From assembly GCF_010470675.1 (NCBI RefSeq), contig NZ_VOIQ01000007.1:1-55186 (forward strand): 55,186 bases of DNA, given 5' to 3'. Source of the stretch: Desulfovibrio sp. JC010. GTDB lineage: Bacteria; Desulfobacterota; Desulfovibrionia; Desulfovibrionales; Desulfovibrionaceae. The position numbers and the translations under genes were made by a program. The notes below the pieces were generated by a model, which saw nothing but the letters and a program-made list of their open reading frames with translations, was not told the DNA's origin and did not search any database. The number at the start of each line of letters is the position of its first letter. Within the stretch, counting starts at the first letter, position 1. This document shows positions 43,410 to 51,316 of this stretch, one piece after another.

Positions 43410-43836
43410 TGTTTTATCCCTGTGGAGAGTTAAATGTTCGCAGCCTTTATAGAGGGGGCTGCCGGGGAATGCAAACTTAATGGAAAGGCCGGCTGTTTCT
43501 GTTGTGCTTGAGAGGCGCAAGTTAATTCAGGCGGAATCAACATACTTGTTTATTTTAACATATATCTCCCCTTTATCGATTTTTGCCGGTAAAACCCTTT
43601 GGGATTAATATGTTAGTTCGATAGGTTTGAGTTGAGGTTGTTTGATTGAGGTTATAAATATATTAAGTTTCATACCGTTGGAGCAGGAAAGGATGATTTA
43701 TTAAGATACTAAAATATTGTGAAAAAATAGTTTTGTTCCAAACCGTACCCAATCCCGATGTTTTTGTAGTTCCTTCCGGCTTTCTTTAATTGTGTCCCAT
43801 ACGGCATAATTAAAGTTTTTAGCATATGGAGAGAAC
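43410..43836. other. Intergenic region before the FmdE-fusion gene
   Basis: This 427-base divergent spacer holds no gene I can support. An 8-bp inverted repeat ctttaatt (43784-43791) / aattaaag (43808-43815) followed by ttttt lies 22 bases before the ATG and could be an operator or a weak attenuator. The ribosome binding site is ggagag at 43828-43833. Confidence 0.5.
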
Positions 43837-45525
43837 ATGAATCTTGAAGCCGCCATCAGTCAGGAAAACTCAGCACCGGTCCGCGATGATTCCATCGGCC
43901 CTTATACTTATGATGAATTCATCGATGCTGCCCGTAATTTTCACGGCAGCCCCGCGCCGGGACTTATTCTAGGTGGTTATATGATGGAGGAGGCCCGGCG
44001 GCATCTTCCTGAAGGTGCTATTTTCGATGCCATTTCCGAGACTTCATGGTGTCTGCCCGATGCCGTGCAGATGCTTACCGTATGCAGCACAGGTAACGGC
44101 TGGTTACGAGTTAAGAATCTCGGGGTCTATGCCCTTTCTCTTTACGATAAGTACACAGGCGAGGGTGTGCGTATACGGGTGGACCCCGAGAAACTTAAAG
44201 ACTGGCCGGAAACCGAATCATGGTTTTTCAAAAGACGCCCCAAGCATGAGCAGGATTCCGTAAAGCTTCATGCGGAAATCCGTGAGGCCGGAGCATCATT
44301 TTGTTCCGTCGAGGCTGTGCAGATCAAGCCCGAAGCCATGATCAAGCGCAGCAAGGGCGGCATCACTACCTGTCCTATTTGCGGGGATGCCTATCCCGGT
44401 TCGTTCGGTGCTATCTGTAGAAGCTGTCAGGGTGAAAGTCCCTATATCAGCCGCGATGCCGGGCTGAAGGCTTCCACTGCGCCGCTTCCTCAAGGTCTGA
44501 AGGTCGTTCCCGTGGATGAAGCCGAAGGCAAAACCGCAGTGCACGACATGACCCGCATTGTTCCCGGTGAAAGCAAGGGGCCGGAATTCCGTAAGGATCA
44601 CGACTTTACCGCCCACGATATCTGTCGCCTGCAGATGATCGGCAAGAATCACATCTATGTGGACGAGGGCGATATCCCGGAAGGGGAGTGGGTGCATGAG
44701 AACGAGGCTGCCCGCACCTTCGGACGGATCATGGCCGGGGGCGGTATCTGTACCGACGGCGAGCCGAAAGAGGGCAAGGTCACCCTGCTCGCCGAACATG
44801 ACGGTGTTTTGGTCAGCGATCTTGAAATGATGAATCGTTTCAACCTCGTGCCTGACGTCATGGTCGCGGCCCGTAAGAGCGGCACTCTGGTTAAGGAAGG
44901 TGCACGCATTGCCGGAACACGGGCCATTCCGCTCTATCTTTCCCGCGAGAATTTTTCCCGCGCTGTTTCCGCGTTGAACGGCGATCCGCTGTTCAAGGTG
45001 CTTCCCCTTAAGCGCAAGAAAGTCGGCATCCTCATCACCGGAGATGAAGTCTTCAACGGGTTGATCGACGATAAATTTGAGTCTGTCATCACTGCAAAGG
45101 TGCAGGCACTGGGCTGCGAGGTTATCCGCTCTGTCATTAAGCCGGACAACCGCGAGGAAATCCGCGATGCGGCCCTCTCCCTTATGGAAGACGGTTGTGA
45201 CCTGCTCATCACAACCGCGGGGATGTCTGTCGATCCTGATGACGTGACCCGCCACGGCCTGGTGGATGCCGGAGTATCCGACCTCCTTTATGGTGCTCCG
45301 GTACTCCCCGGCACCATGCTCCTGCTGGCTAAAGCCGGCAATGCGAGGGTGATCGGGGTTCCGGCCTGCGCGCTTTTTTTCAAGACCACAAGTCTGGATC
45401 TGGTCCTGCCCAAGGTGATTGCGGGGCAGGAAATCACCCGCAGTGATCTCGCGTCATTTGCTGACGGCGGCTACTGCATGGAGTGCAAGGTCTGCACATT
45501 CCCCAAATGTCCTTTCGGAAAATAG
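43837..45525 (+). CDS. FmdE domain fused to molybdopterin-binding (MoCF) domain
   Basis: A 562-residue cytoplasmic protein in three parts. Residues 1-170 are an FmdE domain (NFHGSPAPGLILGGYM, SETSWCLPDAVQML), followed by a zinc ribbon CPIC-x11-CRSC (C179, C182, C194, C197). Residues about 230-385 resemble MoeA-like linker domains. Residues 390-535 are a MoCF/MogA-type molybdopterin-binding domain (GILITGDEVFNG, LLITTAGMSVDPDD, LPGTMLLLAKAG). The C terminus has an extra cysteine cluster CMECKVCTFPKC. A role in delivering or inserting Mo/W cofactor, perhaps for the formate dehydrogenase further right, fits; direct evidence is lacking. It is co-transcribed with the ModE-like gene ten bases downstream. 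Confidence 0.87.
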   Translation: MNLEAAISQENSAPVRDDSIGPYTYDEFIDAARNFHGSPAPGLILGGYMMEEARRHLPEGAIFDAISETSWCLPDAVQMLTVCSTGNGWLRVKNLGVYALSLYDKYTGEGVRIRVDPEKLKDWPETESWFFKRRPKHEQDSVKLHAEIREAGASFCSVEAVQIKPEAMIKRSKGGITTCPICGDAYPGSFGAICRSCQGESPYISRDAGLKASTAPLPQGLKVVPVDEAEGKTAVHDMTRIVPGESKGPEFRKDHDFTAHDICRLQMIGKNHIYVDEGDIPEGEWVHENEAARTFGRIMAGGGICTDGEPKEGKVTLLAEHDGVLVSDLEMMNRFNLVPDVMVAARKSGTLVKEGARIAGTRAIPLYLSRENFSRAVSALNGDPLFKVLPLKRKKVGILITGDEVFNGLIDDKFESVITAKVQALGCEVIRSVIKPDNREEIRDAALSLMEDGCDLLITTAGMSVDPDDVTRHGLVDAGVSDLLYGAPVLPGTMLLLAKAGNARVIGVPACALFFKTTSLDLVLPKVIAGQEITRSDLASFADGGYCMECKVCTFPKCPFGK

Positions 45526-45534
45526 GAGGCGAGT

Positions 45535-45954
45535 ATGCATAAGAATCTTGACCCGCCTGAAATGGGTGGGACAGCGGCACTGGCAGATATGGATTCCCAT
45601 AAACCCACTATCCGGCTGCATCTCTGGCTGGAAGGAGGCGAGGGTGTTTTCTTCGGCTACGGCAGGCTGCTTCTGTTGGACAAGATTGAAACCTGCGGCT
45701 CGCTAAAAAAAGCATCCGAAGAGCTGGGCATGTCCTACCGCGCTGCATGGGGCAAGATTAAACAGACCGAACAGGTGCTCGGTTTCCAGCTTATGGAGCG
45801 GGCAGGCAGCAGGCGCAGCGGCTACCGCCTGACCGAAGCCGGACGGGTTGTTCGGGACAAATATTTGGAATGGTTCAATAAGGTTGAACAGGATGCCCGC
45901 GCAAGGGCGGAGGAAATCTTCCCTTGGAAGTCACGGAGCTTCGGAGAGAGTTGA
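45535..45954 (+). CDS. ModE-type winged-helix regulator
   Basis: A 139-residue protein consisting of the ModE/LysR-like winged helix: LLLLDKIETCGSLKKASEEL, MSYRAAWGKIKQTEQVLGF and RRSGYRLTEAG. The molybdate-binding TOBE domains of ModE are absent, so it either senses through another protein or uses its N-terminal 35 residues. Pairing with the molybdopterin-binding gene suggests control of molybdenum or tungsten genes. ATG with aggaggcg upstream. Confidence 0.87.
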   Translation: MHKNLDPPEMGGTAALADMDSHKPTIRLHLWLEGGEGVFFGYGRLLLLDKIETCGSLKKASEELGMSYRAAWGKIKQTEQVLGFQLMERAGSRRSGYRLTEAGRVVRDKYLEWFNKVEQDARARAEEIFPWKSRSFGES

Positions 45955-45963
45955 AATTATCAG

Positions 45964-45997
45964 CCCTTGCATGGATGATCATGCAAGGGTTTTTTTC
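45964..45997 (+). terminator. Terminator after the modE-like gene
   Basis: A 9-10 bp stem (45964-45972 with 45981-45989), loop of eight bases, followed by seven T. It separates the molybdenum genes from the convergent decarboxylase gene. Confidence 0.9.
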
Positions 45998-46010
45998 CTG
46001 ATTTTTATGA

Positions 46011-47666
46011 CTACGCCTTCCAGCCCGGACCTTTCACAACAATTTCATTCAGCACCCGGCCCATTTCCGGGCTTTCCATCATCCCGGTCACCACTTCGAT
46101 ATAACAGCCGCTGTCTGCTGTTGCGGCCTTCTGCAAAGCCTCGTCAAGTTCGCCATTGGTGGTCACTTTTGCGCTGAACCAGCCGTCCATGCCCAAAGCT
46201 TCGGGCAGTTTGCTGTAATTCCATTGCGCCAGATCATTATAATAAATGTACGGATCTTCGCAGAGCAGCCGCTCGATGAGATAGCCGTCATTATTCACGC
46301 AGATGATTACGGGCTTGAGCTTGAAACGCGCAAACTGGCAGATCTCCTGTACAGTCATCTGGTGCGCGCCTTCCCCGGTAAGCAGCAGGGTGCGGCGGTC
46401 CGGGGAAGCCATGGCCGCGCCGAAGGCAGCTGGAGTAGCCCAGCCGATGGAACCCCATAGGGTCTGGTTGAAGAAGACAGCATCCTCGGGCAACCGGGAA
46501 TTGACCAGCCCCATGGAGGCGGTTCCGGTTTCCCCCATGATGATGTCGCCCGCTGCGAAAAAGCGTTCAATGCGCGGATAGAGGGATTCAGCTGTGATTT
46601 CATCGTCCGGCTTGCCCACGGGATCACCCAGCCCCTGCGGGGTCATGGGTATGGGCAGGGAGAGTTTTCCTATGCGTGCGCAAAGTTCGCGCAGCACATC
46701 TTCCAGAAGCAGATTATGGTAGACCGCATGCCCTATGCAGACCCGGTCGGGATGGATTTTGATTTCGCGGTCGGGGTCGATATTTACAGTAAAGGCCCCG
46801 GTGTTGATGTCCGAACGGATGGTGCCGAAACTGACCACCAGATCAGCTGATTCAACGGTCCGGCACACTTCTTCATCAAGGATGCGCCCGTTGTAGACCC
46901 CGATGAAATTGGGATGCGTCTCGGAAAGCGTGCCCTTGGCCATGAACATGGAGGTAAAGGGAATGCCTGATTTATCAATGAATTCCAGCATGGGCTTATG
47001 CAGTTCATAGCGTCCGATAAGCGCACCGACCATGGCGATGCCGTTTTTCGATTGCTCCAGCCTTTCAAGAATCAAAGGAATGATTGTTTCAAGGGTATCC
47101 TGATCGCTCACAGGCATGGGCAGGGTATGCGGCTTGGTGCAGCCCAGTTCTTTGAGTGCTTCATCCGCAGGAACCGCGATGTACACTGGTTGCTTTTTGC
47201 TCAGCGCGGCATTGATGCAGCGTTCCACCTCGGCCACGGTGTTTTCAGCGGTAAGGATGGTGCTGGCGCAAACCACAGGTTGGGTCATCTTATGAAAAAG
47301 GTCGAATTCACCGTTGCCAAGTGTGTGATGGATGAGGTTGCCGTTACGCTGCACCGAGCATTTGGGCATGCCCACAATATGGAAGACAGGCAGGTTTTCG
47401 GCATAGCATCCGGCAATACCGTTAATTGCGCTCAGTTCGCCCACACCGTAGGTGGTGCAGACAGCGGATTTACCCTTGATGCGGGCGTAGCCGTCTGCGG
47501 CATAGGCGGCATTGAGTTCGTTACAACAGCCGATCCAGTTGAAGTCTGAATCATTGCAGAAGGCATCATTCACCGGAAAGGAATAGTCGCCCGGAACCCC
47601 GAAAATATCTGTTATTCCGATTTCTTTTAATCGCTCCAGCAGGTGCTGGATGACTGTCTGGGTCAT
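46011..47666 (-). CDS. Thiamine-pyrophosphate 2-keto acid decarboxylase (pyruvate/indolepyruvate type)
   Basis: A 551-residue enzyme of the pyruvate/indolepyruvate decarboxylase family. Seen: catalytic Glu in CCNELNAAYAADGYAR, the two-histidine motif NLIHHTLGNGEFD typical of decarboxylases, and the TPP-Mg motif LTGEGAHQMTVQE ... CVNNDGYLIE, in which the usual GDG reads GEG. It turns a 2-keto acid into an aldehyde plus CO2; pyruvate, branched-chain keto acids or indolepyruvate are candidates. Confidence 0.9.
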   Translation of the reverse strand: MTQTVIQHLLERLKEIGITDIFGVPGDYSFPVNDAFCNDSDFNWIGCCNELNAAYAADGYARIKGKSAVCTTYGVGELSAINGIAGCYAENLPVFHIVGMPKCSVQRNGNLIHHTLGNGEFDLFHKMTQPVVCASTILTAENTVAEVERCINAALSKKQPVYIAVPADEALKELGCTKPHTLPMPVSDQDTLETIIPLILERLEQSKNGIAMVGALIGRYELHKPMLEFIDKSGIPFTSMFMAKGTLSETHPNFIGVYNGRILDEEVCRTVESADLVVSFGTIRSDINTGAFTVNIDPDREIKIHPDRVCIGHAVYHNLLLEDVLRELCARIGKLSLPIPMTPQGLGDPVGKPDDEITAESLYPRIERFFAAGDIIMGETGTASMGLVNSRLPEDAVFFNQTLWGSIGWATPAAFGAAMASPDRRTLLLTGEGAHQMTVQEICQFARFKLKPVIICVNNDGYLIERLLCEDPYIYYNDLAQWNYSKLPEALGMDGWFSAKVTTNGELDEALQKAATADSGCYIEVVTGMMESPEMGRVLNEIVVKGPGWKA

Positions 47667-47889
47667 GGGTGCTCCCCCCCTTATTGTTTTGGTAGCAGGG
47701 TAGTTTGATTATTGCTGCTATTTTGCCAGTTGGGGGAGGTTGTGTCCATGGGGATGACAAAAATATTCTCCTCAAGTGTTTACTCATCATCCATCAGTTG
47801 CAGCGGATGGTTTTATCTCTGTTCACCCAATATATTTTCCAGTATTATACAGAAGCTTCCCTTACTCATCCTGCGACTGGAGAATTGTC
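47667..47889. other. Divergent intergenic region, decarboxylase / SLC13
   Basis: About 220 bases with no supported gene. The reading frame of the permease is open back to 47776, but the ATG at 47890 with ggag ten bases before it is the natural start. I see no convincing palindrome or promoter. Confidence 0.5.
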
Positions 47890-49722
47890 ATGACACTACC
47901 CCCGCTCCCGGATATTCATGCTTTGGCAGTATTGGCCTTGACAGCTGTTGCATTGATATTATTCAGCCGGAAAAAGACTCCGCTGGAAACCTCCAGTCTG
48001 ATTATTCTCCTGATTCTGACGGTTGGATTTGAGCTTTTCCCCTATCAATCAGGCGGTGAAACATTCCACGCCGTAAATTTCTTCTACGGATTCGGTAACG
48101 AAGCCCTCATTGCGGTATGCGCGCTCATGATTGCCGGGCAGGGGCTTTTGCGTACAGGATCGCTGGATCCCATGGGACGTATGCTGGCCCGGTTATGGAA
48201 AAAAAGCCCTTCCCTTTCGTTTTTACTGACTCTGCTGCTGGGGGCTTTCATCAGTGCCTTTATCAATAATGTCCCGGTGGTGGTTCTGCTGTTGCCGGTT
48301 CTCATCAGCGTATCGCTGCGGACCGGGGCTCCGGCTTCATCGGTACTTATGCCCATGGGCTTTTCCACTCTGCTGGGCGGAACCGCCACAACCATCGGAA
48401 CCTCCACCAACCTGCTGGTGGTTTCCGTTGCAGCGGATATGGGGTTCAAGCGTCTGGAAATGTTTGATTTCGTGCTGCCCGCAGTCATCGCCGGATCCAT
48501 CAGTATTCTGTATCTCTGGCAGATAGCCCCGCGCCTCATCCCAAAAATAGACATTACCCTGACCGACAGGTCTCCGCGAATTTTTACCGCCCATCTGGAA
48601 GTTACCGAGAACAGTCCTTTGGTAGGCAATCCTCTCTCAAAGGCTTTTGAACTTACCGATAATGCCATGAAGGTTTCGGCAATTGAACGTGGCGAAGGAA
48701 AGCCGATCTACCTGCATCCGGGAGCCATCCTGCAAACAGGGGATCACCTTGTAATAAATGACACCCCGGATCAGCTCAAAGAGTTTGAAAAGGTACTGCA
48801 CGGCACGCTTTTTCCTGTGGGATCAAACGTTCCCATTGATTCCAAGACACCACTCGAAGCGACTGACCAGCAGATCGCGGAAATCGTAATCTATCAAGGC
48901 TCACCGCTGAAAGGCACGACTTTGAAGAAATACCATTTCGCCCAGCGCACGGGCATGACAACCCTTGCCATTCACCGTTCCGGGAAGAAGCTGAAACGTT
49001 ATCTGGATAAGATAAGCGACATAAAATTGAAGCAGGGTGATATTCTCCTTGTGCAGGGAGCGCGGGAGAGAATTACGGAACTTAAAAAGAACACCAAGGT
49101 GCTGGTCCTGGATTCCACAATGGATCTCCCGTATTCCCGAAAGGTCCATCTGGCACTTAGCATCATGCTGGGAATAATACTGACCGCCGCTTTCGGCATA
49201 CTGCCCATCGCCATCAGCGCACCATGCGGAGCATTGTTCATGATCCTGACCGGATGCATAACATGGCGGGACGCCACACGCGCACTGAACGTGCAGGTGG
49301 TGCTGATTGTGGTCACAAGTCTGGCTCTAGGCAAAGCCATGCTGATTACAGGGGGCGCGGACTATCTGGGTAAATTGTTCGTAGCACTCAGCGGCGATGC
49401 TCCCGCAGCTTTGATTCTCAGCGGGCTGATGCTGCTTATGGCTATTTTCACCAACATAATTTCCAACAATGCAACAGCCGTAATCGGAACCCCCATCGCG
49501 CTCTCCATTGCCCAGCAGCTGAATCTGGACCCGGAACCCTTCATACTGGCTGTCCTCTTCGGGGCCAACATGAGTTTTGCCACTCCCATGGCGTACAAAA
49601 CCAACCTGCTGGTCATGAACGCTGGGGAATATTCCTTCGCGGATTTTTTGCGGGTGGGGACGCCGCTGGTTTTGCTTATGTGGGGTGTGTTGTCGGTGGT
49701 TTTGCCTGTGATTTATTTGTAG
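47890..49722 (+). CDS. SLC13-type permease with RCK_C domains (second copy)
   Basis: A 610-residue transporter with the same architecture as the protein at 1375-3177: membrane segments in residues 1-220 and 425-610 around two RCK_C domains (about 230-310 and 315-400). Characteristic segments: FINNVPVVVLLLPVL, TTIGTSTNLLVVS and TNIISNNATAVIGTPIAL, the last two being SNT-like sodium/substrate motifs that are clearer than in the first copy. The substrate is unknown; the two proteins are diverged enough to carry different anions. Confidence 0.88.
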   Translation: MTLPPLPDIHALAVLALTAVALILFSRKKTPLETSSLIILLILTVGFELFPYQSGGETFHAVNFFYGFGNEALIAVCALMIAGQGLLRTGSLDPMGRMLARLWKKSPSLSFLLTLLLGAFISAFINNVPVVVLLLPVLISVSLRTGAPASSVLMPMGFSTLLGGTATTIGTSTNLLVVSVAADMGFKRLEMFDFVLPAVIAGSISILYLWQIAPRLIPKIDITLTDRSPRIFTAHLEVTENSPLVGNPLSKAFELTDNAMKVSAIERGEGKPIYLHPGAILQTGDHLVINDTPDQLKEFEKVLHGTLFPVGSNVPIDSKTPLEATDQQIAEIVIYQGSPLKGTTLKKYHFAQRTGMTTLAIHRSGKKLKRYLDKISDIKLKQGDILLVQGARERITELKKNTKVLVLDSTMDLPYSRKVHLALSIMLGIILTAAFGILPIAISAPCGALFMILTGCITWRDATRALNVQVVLIVVTSLALGKAMLITGGADYLGKLFVALSGDAPAALILSGLMLLMAIFTNIISNNATAVIGTPIALSIAQQLNLDPEPFILAVLFGANMSFATPMAYKTNLLVMNAGEYSFADFLRVGTPLVLLMWGVLSVVLPVIYL

Positions 49723-49729
49723 AGGGGAT

Positions 49730-49762
49730 AAAAAAGACCTCGCACTGGAGTACGAGGTTTTT
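49730..49762 (+). terminator. Terminator, probably bidirectional
   Basis: A 6-bp stem acctcg / cgaggt (49737-49742 with 49753-49758), extended by three inner pairs past one mismatch, with an A-tract before and a T-tract after. It can stop the permease gene and the minus-strand genes alike. Confidence 0.75.
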
Positions 49763-49784
49763 GCAACTTGATTAGCTGGAGAGG

Positions 49785-49979
49785 CTACAAAGCGTCTTTA
49801 ATGGATTCGCGGTATTCTTTGATATCCTGCTCGGTTACTTTGAGGTGTTTAACTTCGCCATCGACTTTGACAACTATGGGAGTGTTCGTTTAGAGGGCGG
49901 TTTCCCGTGCTTTGAGGGCAGAACGCTTTAATGCTTTTTCTATTAATGTCAGCATTTCGTTGTTGGTGTCTTTAGTCAT
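49785..49979 (-). pseudogene. Small antitoxin-like gene broken by an internal stop
   Basis: A 64-codon frame starting MTKDTNNEMLTLIEKALKRS with ggagg before the ATG. Codon 30 is TAA (49890-49892); after it the same frame continues sensibly (TNTPIVVKVDGEVKHLKVTE) to TAG at 49785. A single base change from a sense codon such as AAA explains the stop. The ATG overlaps the stop of the zeta-toxin remnant (ATGA), so the two were one operon. I do not recognise the family with certainty; a partner of the zeta-type toxin is the likely role. Confidence 0.7.
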
Positions 49980-50236
49980 TTTGATTTCCTCCAAAGTCGA
50001 TCAGGTGTGGACCTGTTTTTCATATTATCAAACAGAAACCATTCATCCACAAGTTTTTTGTATGTAGGAAAATTTTTTAATCCATTTTGGAAGCGTCTTT
50101 TGATGACATCCACTGGAATATCATGCCCGCCCTGAGAGACCCGGTAGGCTACGCGATCAATGGCGGCCTGTTCATTCTCAAGTGCTAAGAATACCAGAGC
50201 GACTTTGTATCCTTGGTTCTGCCACTTGGGGACTTT
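49976..50236 (-). pseudogene. Zeta-toxin C-terminal fragment
   Basis: An 86-codon frame on the minus strand, open from the stop codon of mntA and with no start of its own. It reads GYKVALVFLALENEQAAIDR, YRVSQGGHDIPVDVIKRRF and KKLVDEWFLFDN, which matches the C-terminal part of zeta-toxin-type UDP-sugar kinases. The Walker A half is missing. The junction lies exactly at the mntA stop (TAA then AAA in the same frame), so a deletion joined the two genes. Confidence 0.75.
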
Positions 50237-50539
50237 TTACCCACCCACCAAAACAACCCGCTCCCGCTCAATATTTTTCCGGAATTCATCAGGCACAGTG
50301 TCCCAGACAAACAAATCCACGATAAAAGGCAGATCGCTTTCCTCAAATGCTTCTTTTAAGTTGTAGACGGCTTTTTTCTGATCAGCAGAAGCAAAAGCTA
50401 CAAGGTCCAAGTCGGATTGTGGACGGGCAGAGCCTGTAGCGCGGGACCCGTATGCCCAGATGGTGGTGTCCGGCAGATGGGTTTCAATCAGTGAAAGAAT
50501 TATCTTCAACTGCGTGGGGCTGACATCAATTTTCGGCAT
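50237..50539 (-). CDS. mntA: MntA-type nucleotidyltransferase antitoxin
   Basis: A 100-residue minimal nucleotidyltransferase with G31-S32 and D43-x-D45 in YGSRATGSARPQSDLDLVA, the GSx10DxD motif. MntA enzymes AMPylate and silence the HEPN toxin HepT. The ATG overlaps the hepT stop (TAATG), which decides the start over the GTG at 50548. The C terminus abuts the zeta-toxin remnant, so its last residues may be altered. Confidence 0.9.
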   Translation of the reverse strand: MPKIDVSPTQLKIILSLIETHLPDTTIWAYGSRATGSARPQSDLDLVAFASADQKKAVYNLKEAFEESDLPFIVDLFVWDTVPDEFRKNIERERVVLVGG

Positions 50540-50955
50540 TATTCCCACGTTTCCTTTGAAATCTTTTTGTATAACTCGACCACATCATTATAAAAATCAT
50601 CCACAATATCTAAGATGGCGTCTGCCTTGTCCCCGGAGTAATCGTGCGAGGTATCATTACGGGCATTGATGTACCCGAGCCAGTTTTCAACATTGGTGAT
50701 AAGGTCCGCAGTGAACGCAAAACGCATCATCGGTTTCGGTCCCATGGTTTTAACTTCAACGTATCCTTCTTCGGACAAATGCCGCTTGCAGCTTTTCCAA
50801 GCCAGTTCCAGCGTGTATTCAAAACGTTTGACCAATGAATCCTGCACAGCATCTTTTGTTATTTCGTCAAGATCGGCAGACCCTTCATTGTATTTACGGA
50901 GCATCTCCTCAAAGCGGAGGATTGCTTTTTTGAACTGTGTGTAATCCATAACCAT
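50539..50955 (-). CDS. hepT: HepT-type HEPN toxin (HI0074 family)
   Basis: A 138-residue helical protein with the HEPN RNase motif Rx4H: R99-NDTS-H104, followed by DYSG. It is the toxin of the HepT/MntA (type VII) pair; the motif is intact, so it is likely active. First gene of the pair, with no strong ribosome binding site (gagag upstream); the start may be the Met two codons later. Confidence 0.88.
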   Translation of the reverse strand: MVMDYTQFKKAILRFEEMLRKYNEGSADLDEITKDAVQDSLVKRFEYTLELAWKSCKRHLSEEGYVEVKTMGPKPMMRFAFTADLITNVENWLGYINARNDTSHDYSGDKADAILDIVDDFYNDVVELYKKISKETWE

Positions 50956-51316
50956 CTCTCAAAAGTGGCGCAAGCTGTGCCGTTTTTTATTTGCTGGGAA
51001 TATTTTGGAATTCGGCTGCAACTTGTTGCAAATTGCGGCCTTTTATCCGGTTTACCTTACGAGAAATGCGAAGGCAATTTCTAAATAGAAGAACAATCCC
51101 AATCCTTACTATTATCTATAAATCTACCCATCGACTCCGCTCAGTCATTAAGTAAGCTGCTCAGCTTAAAAATAATACTCATATGTGCTAAATCTAACAT
51201 ATTGCATTTATTGACTTTATTTCACGCATAAGATTCTATGGAACCATCAAAGAAATTGTCAGGATTCCAGCCGGTTTAAATGCCGGATGAAAACCTGATT
51301 AAACTGAGGAGGTTCC
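50956..51316. promoter_or_regulatory. Upstream region of the formate dehydrogenase genes
   Basis: About 360 bases without a gene. Two palindromes stand out: TGCAAC-tt-GTTGCA (51017-51030) and TAAGCTG-ct-CAGCTTA (51153-51168), both with perfect arms and possible regulator sites. A candidate promoter is TTGACT (51211-51216), 17 bases, TTCTAT (51234-51239). The ribosome binding site gaggagg lies at 51305-51312. Confidence 0.45.

Noticed and set aside
44296-45255. 319-residue open frame opposite the FmdE-fusion gene
   Set aside because: Antisense shadow; the plus-strand gene has the motifs and the ribosome binding site.
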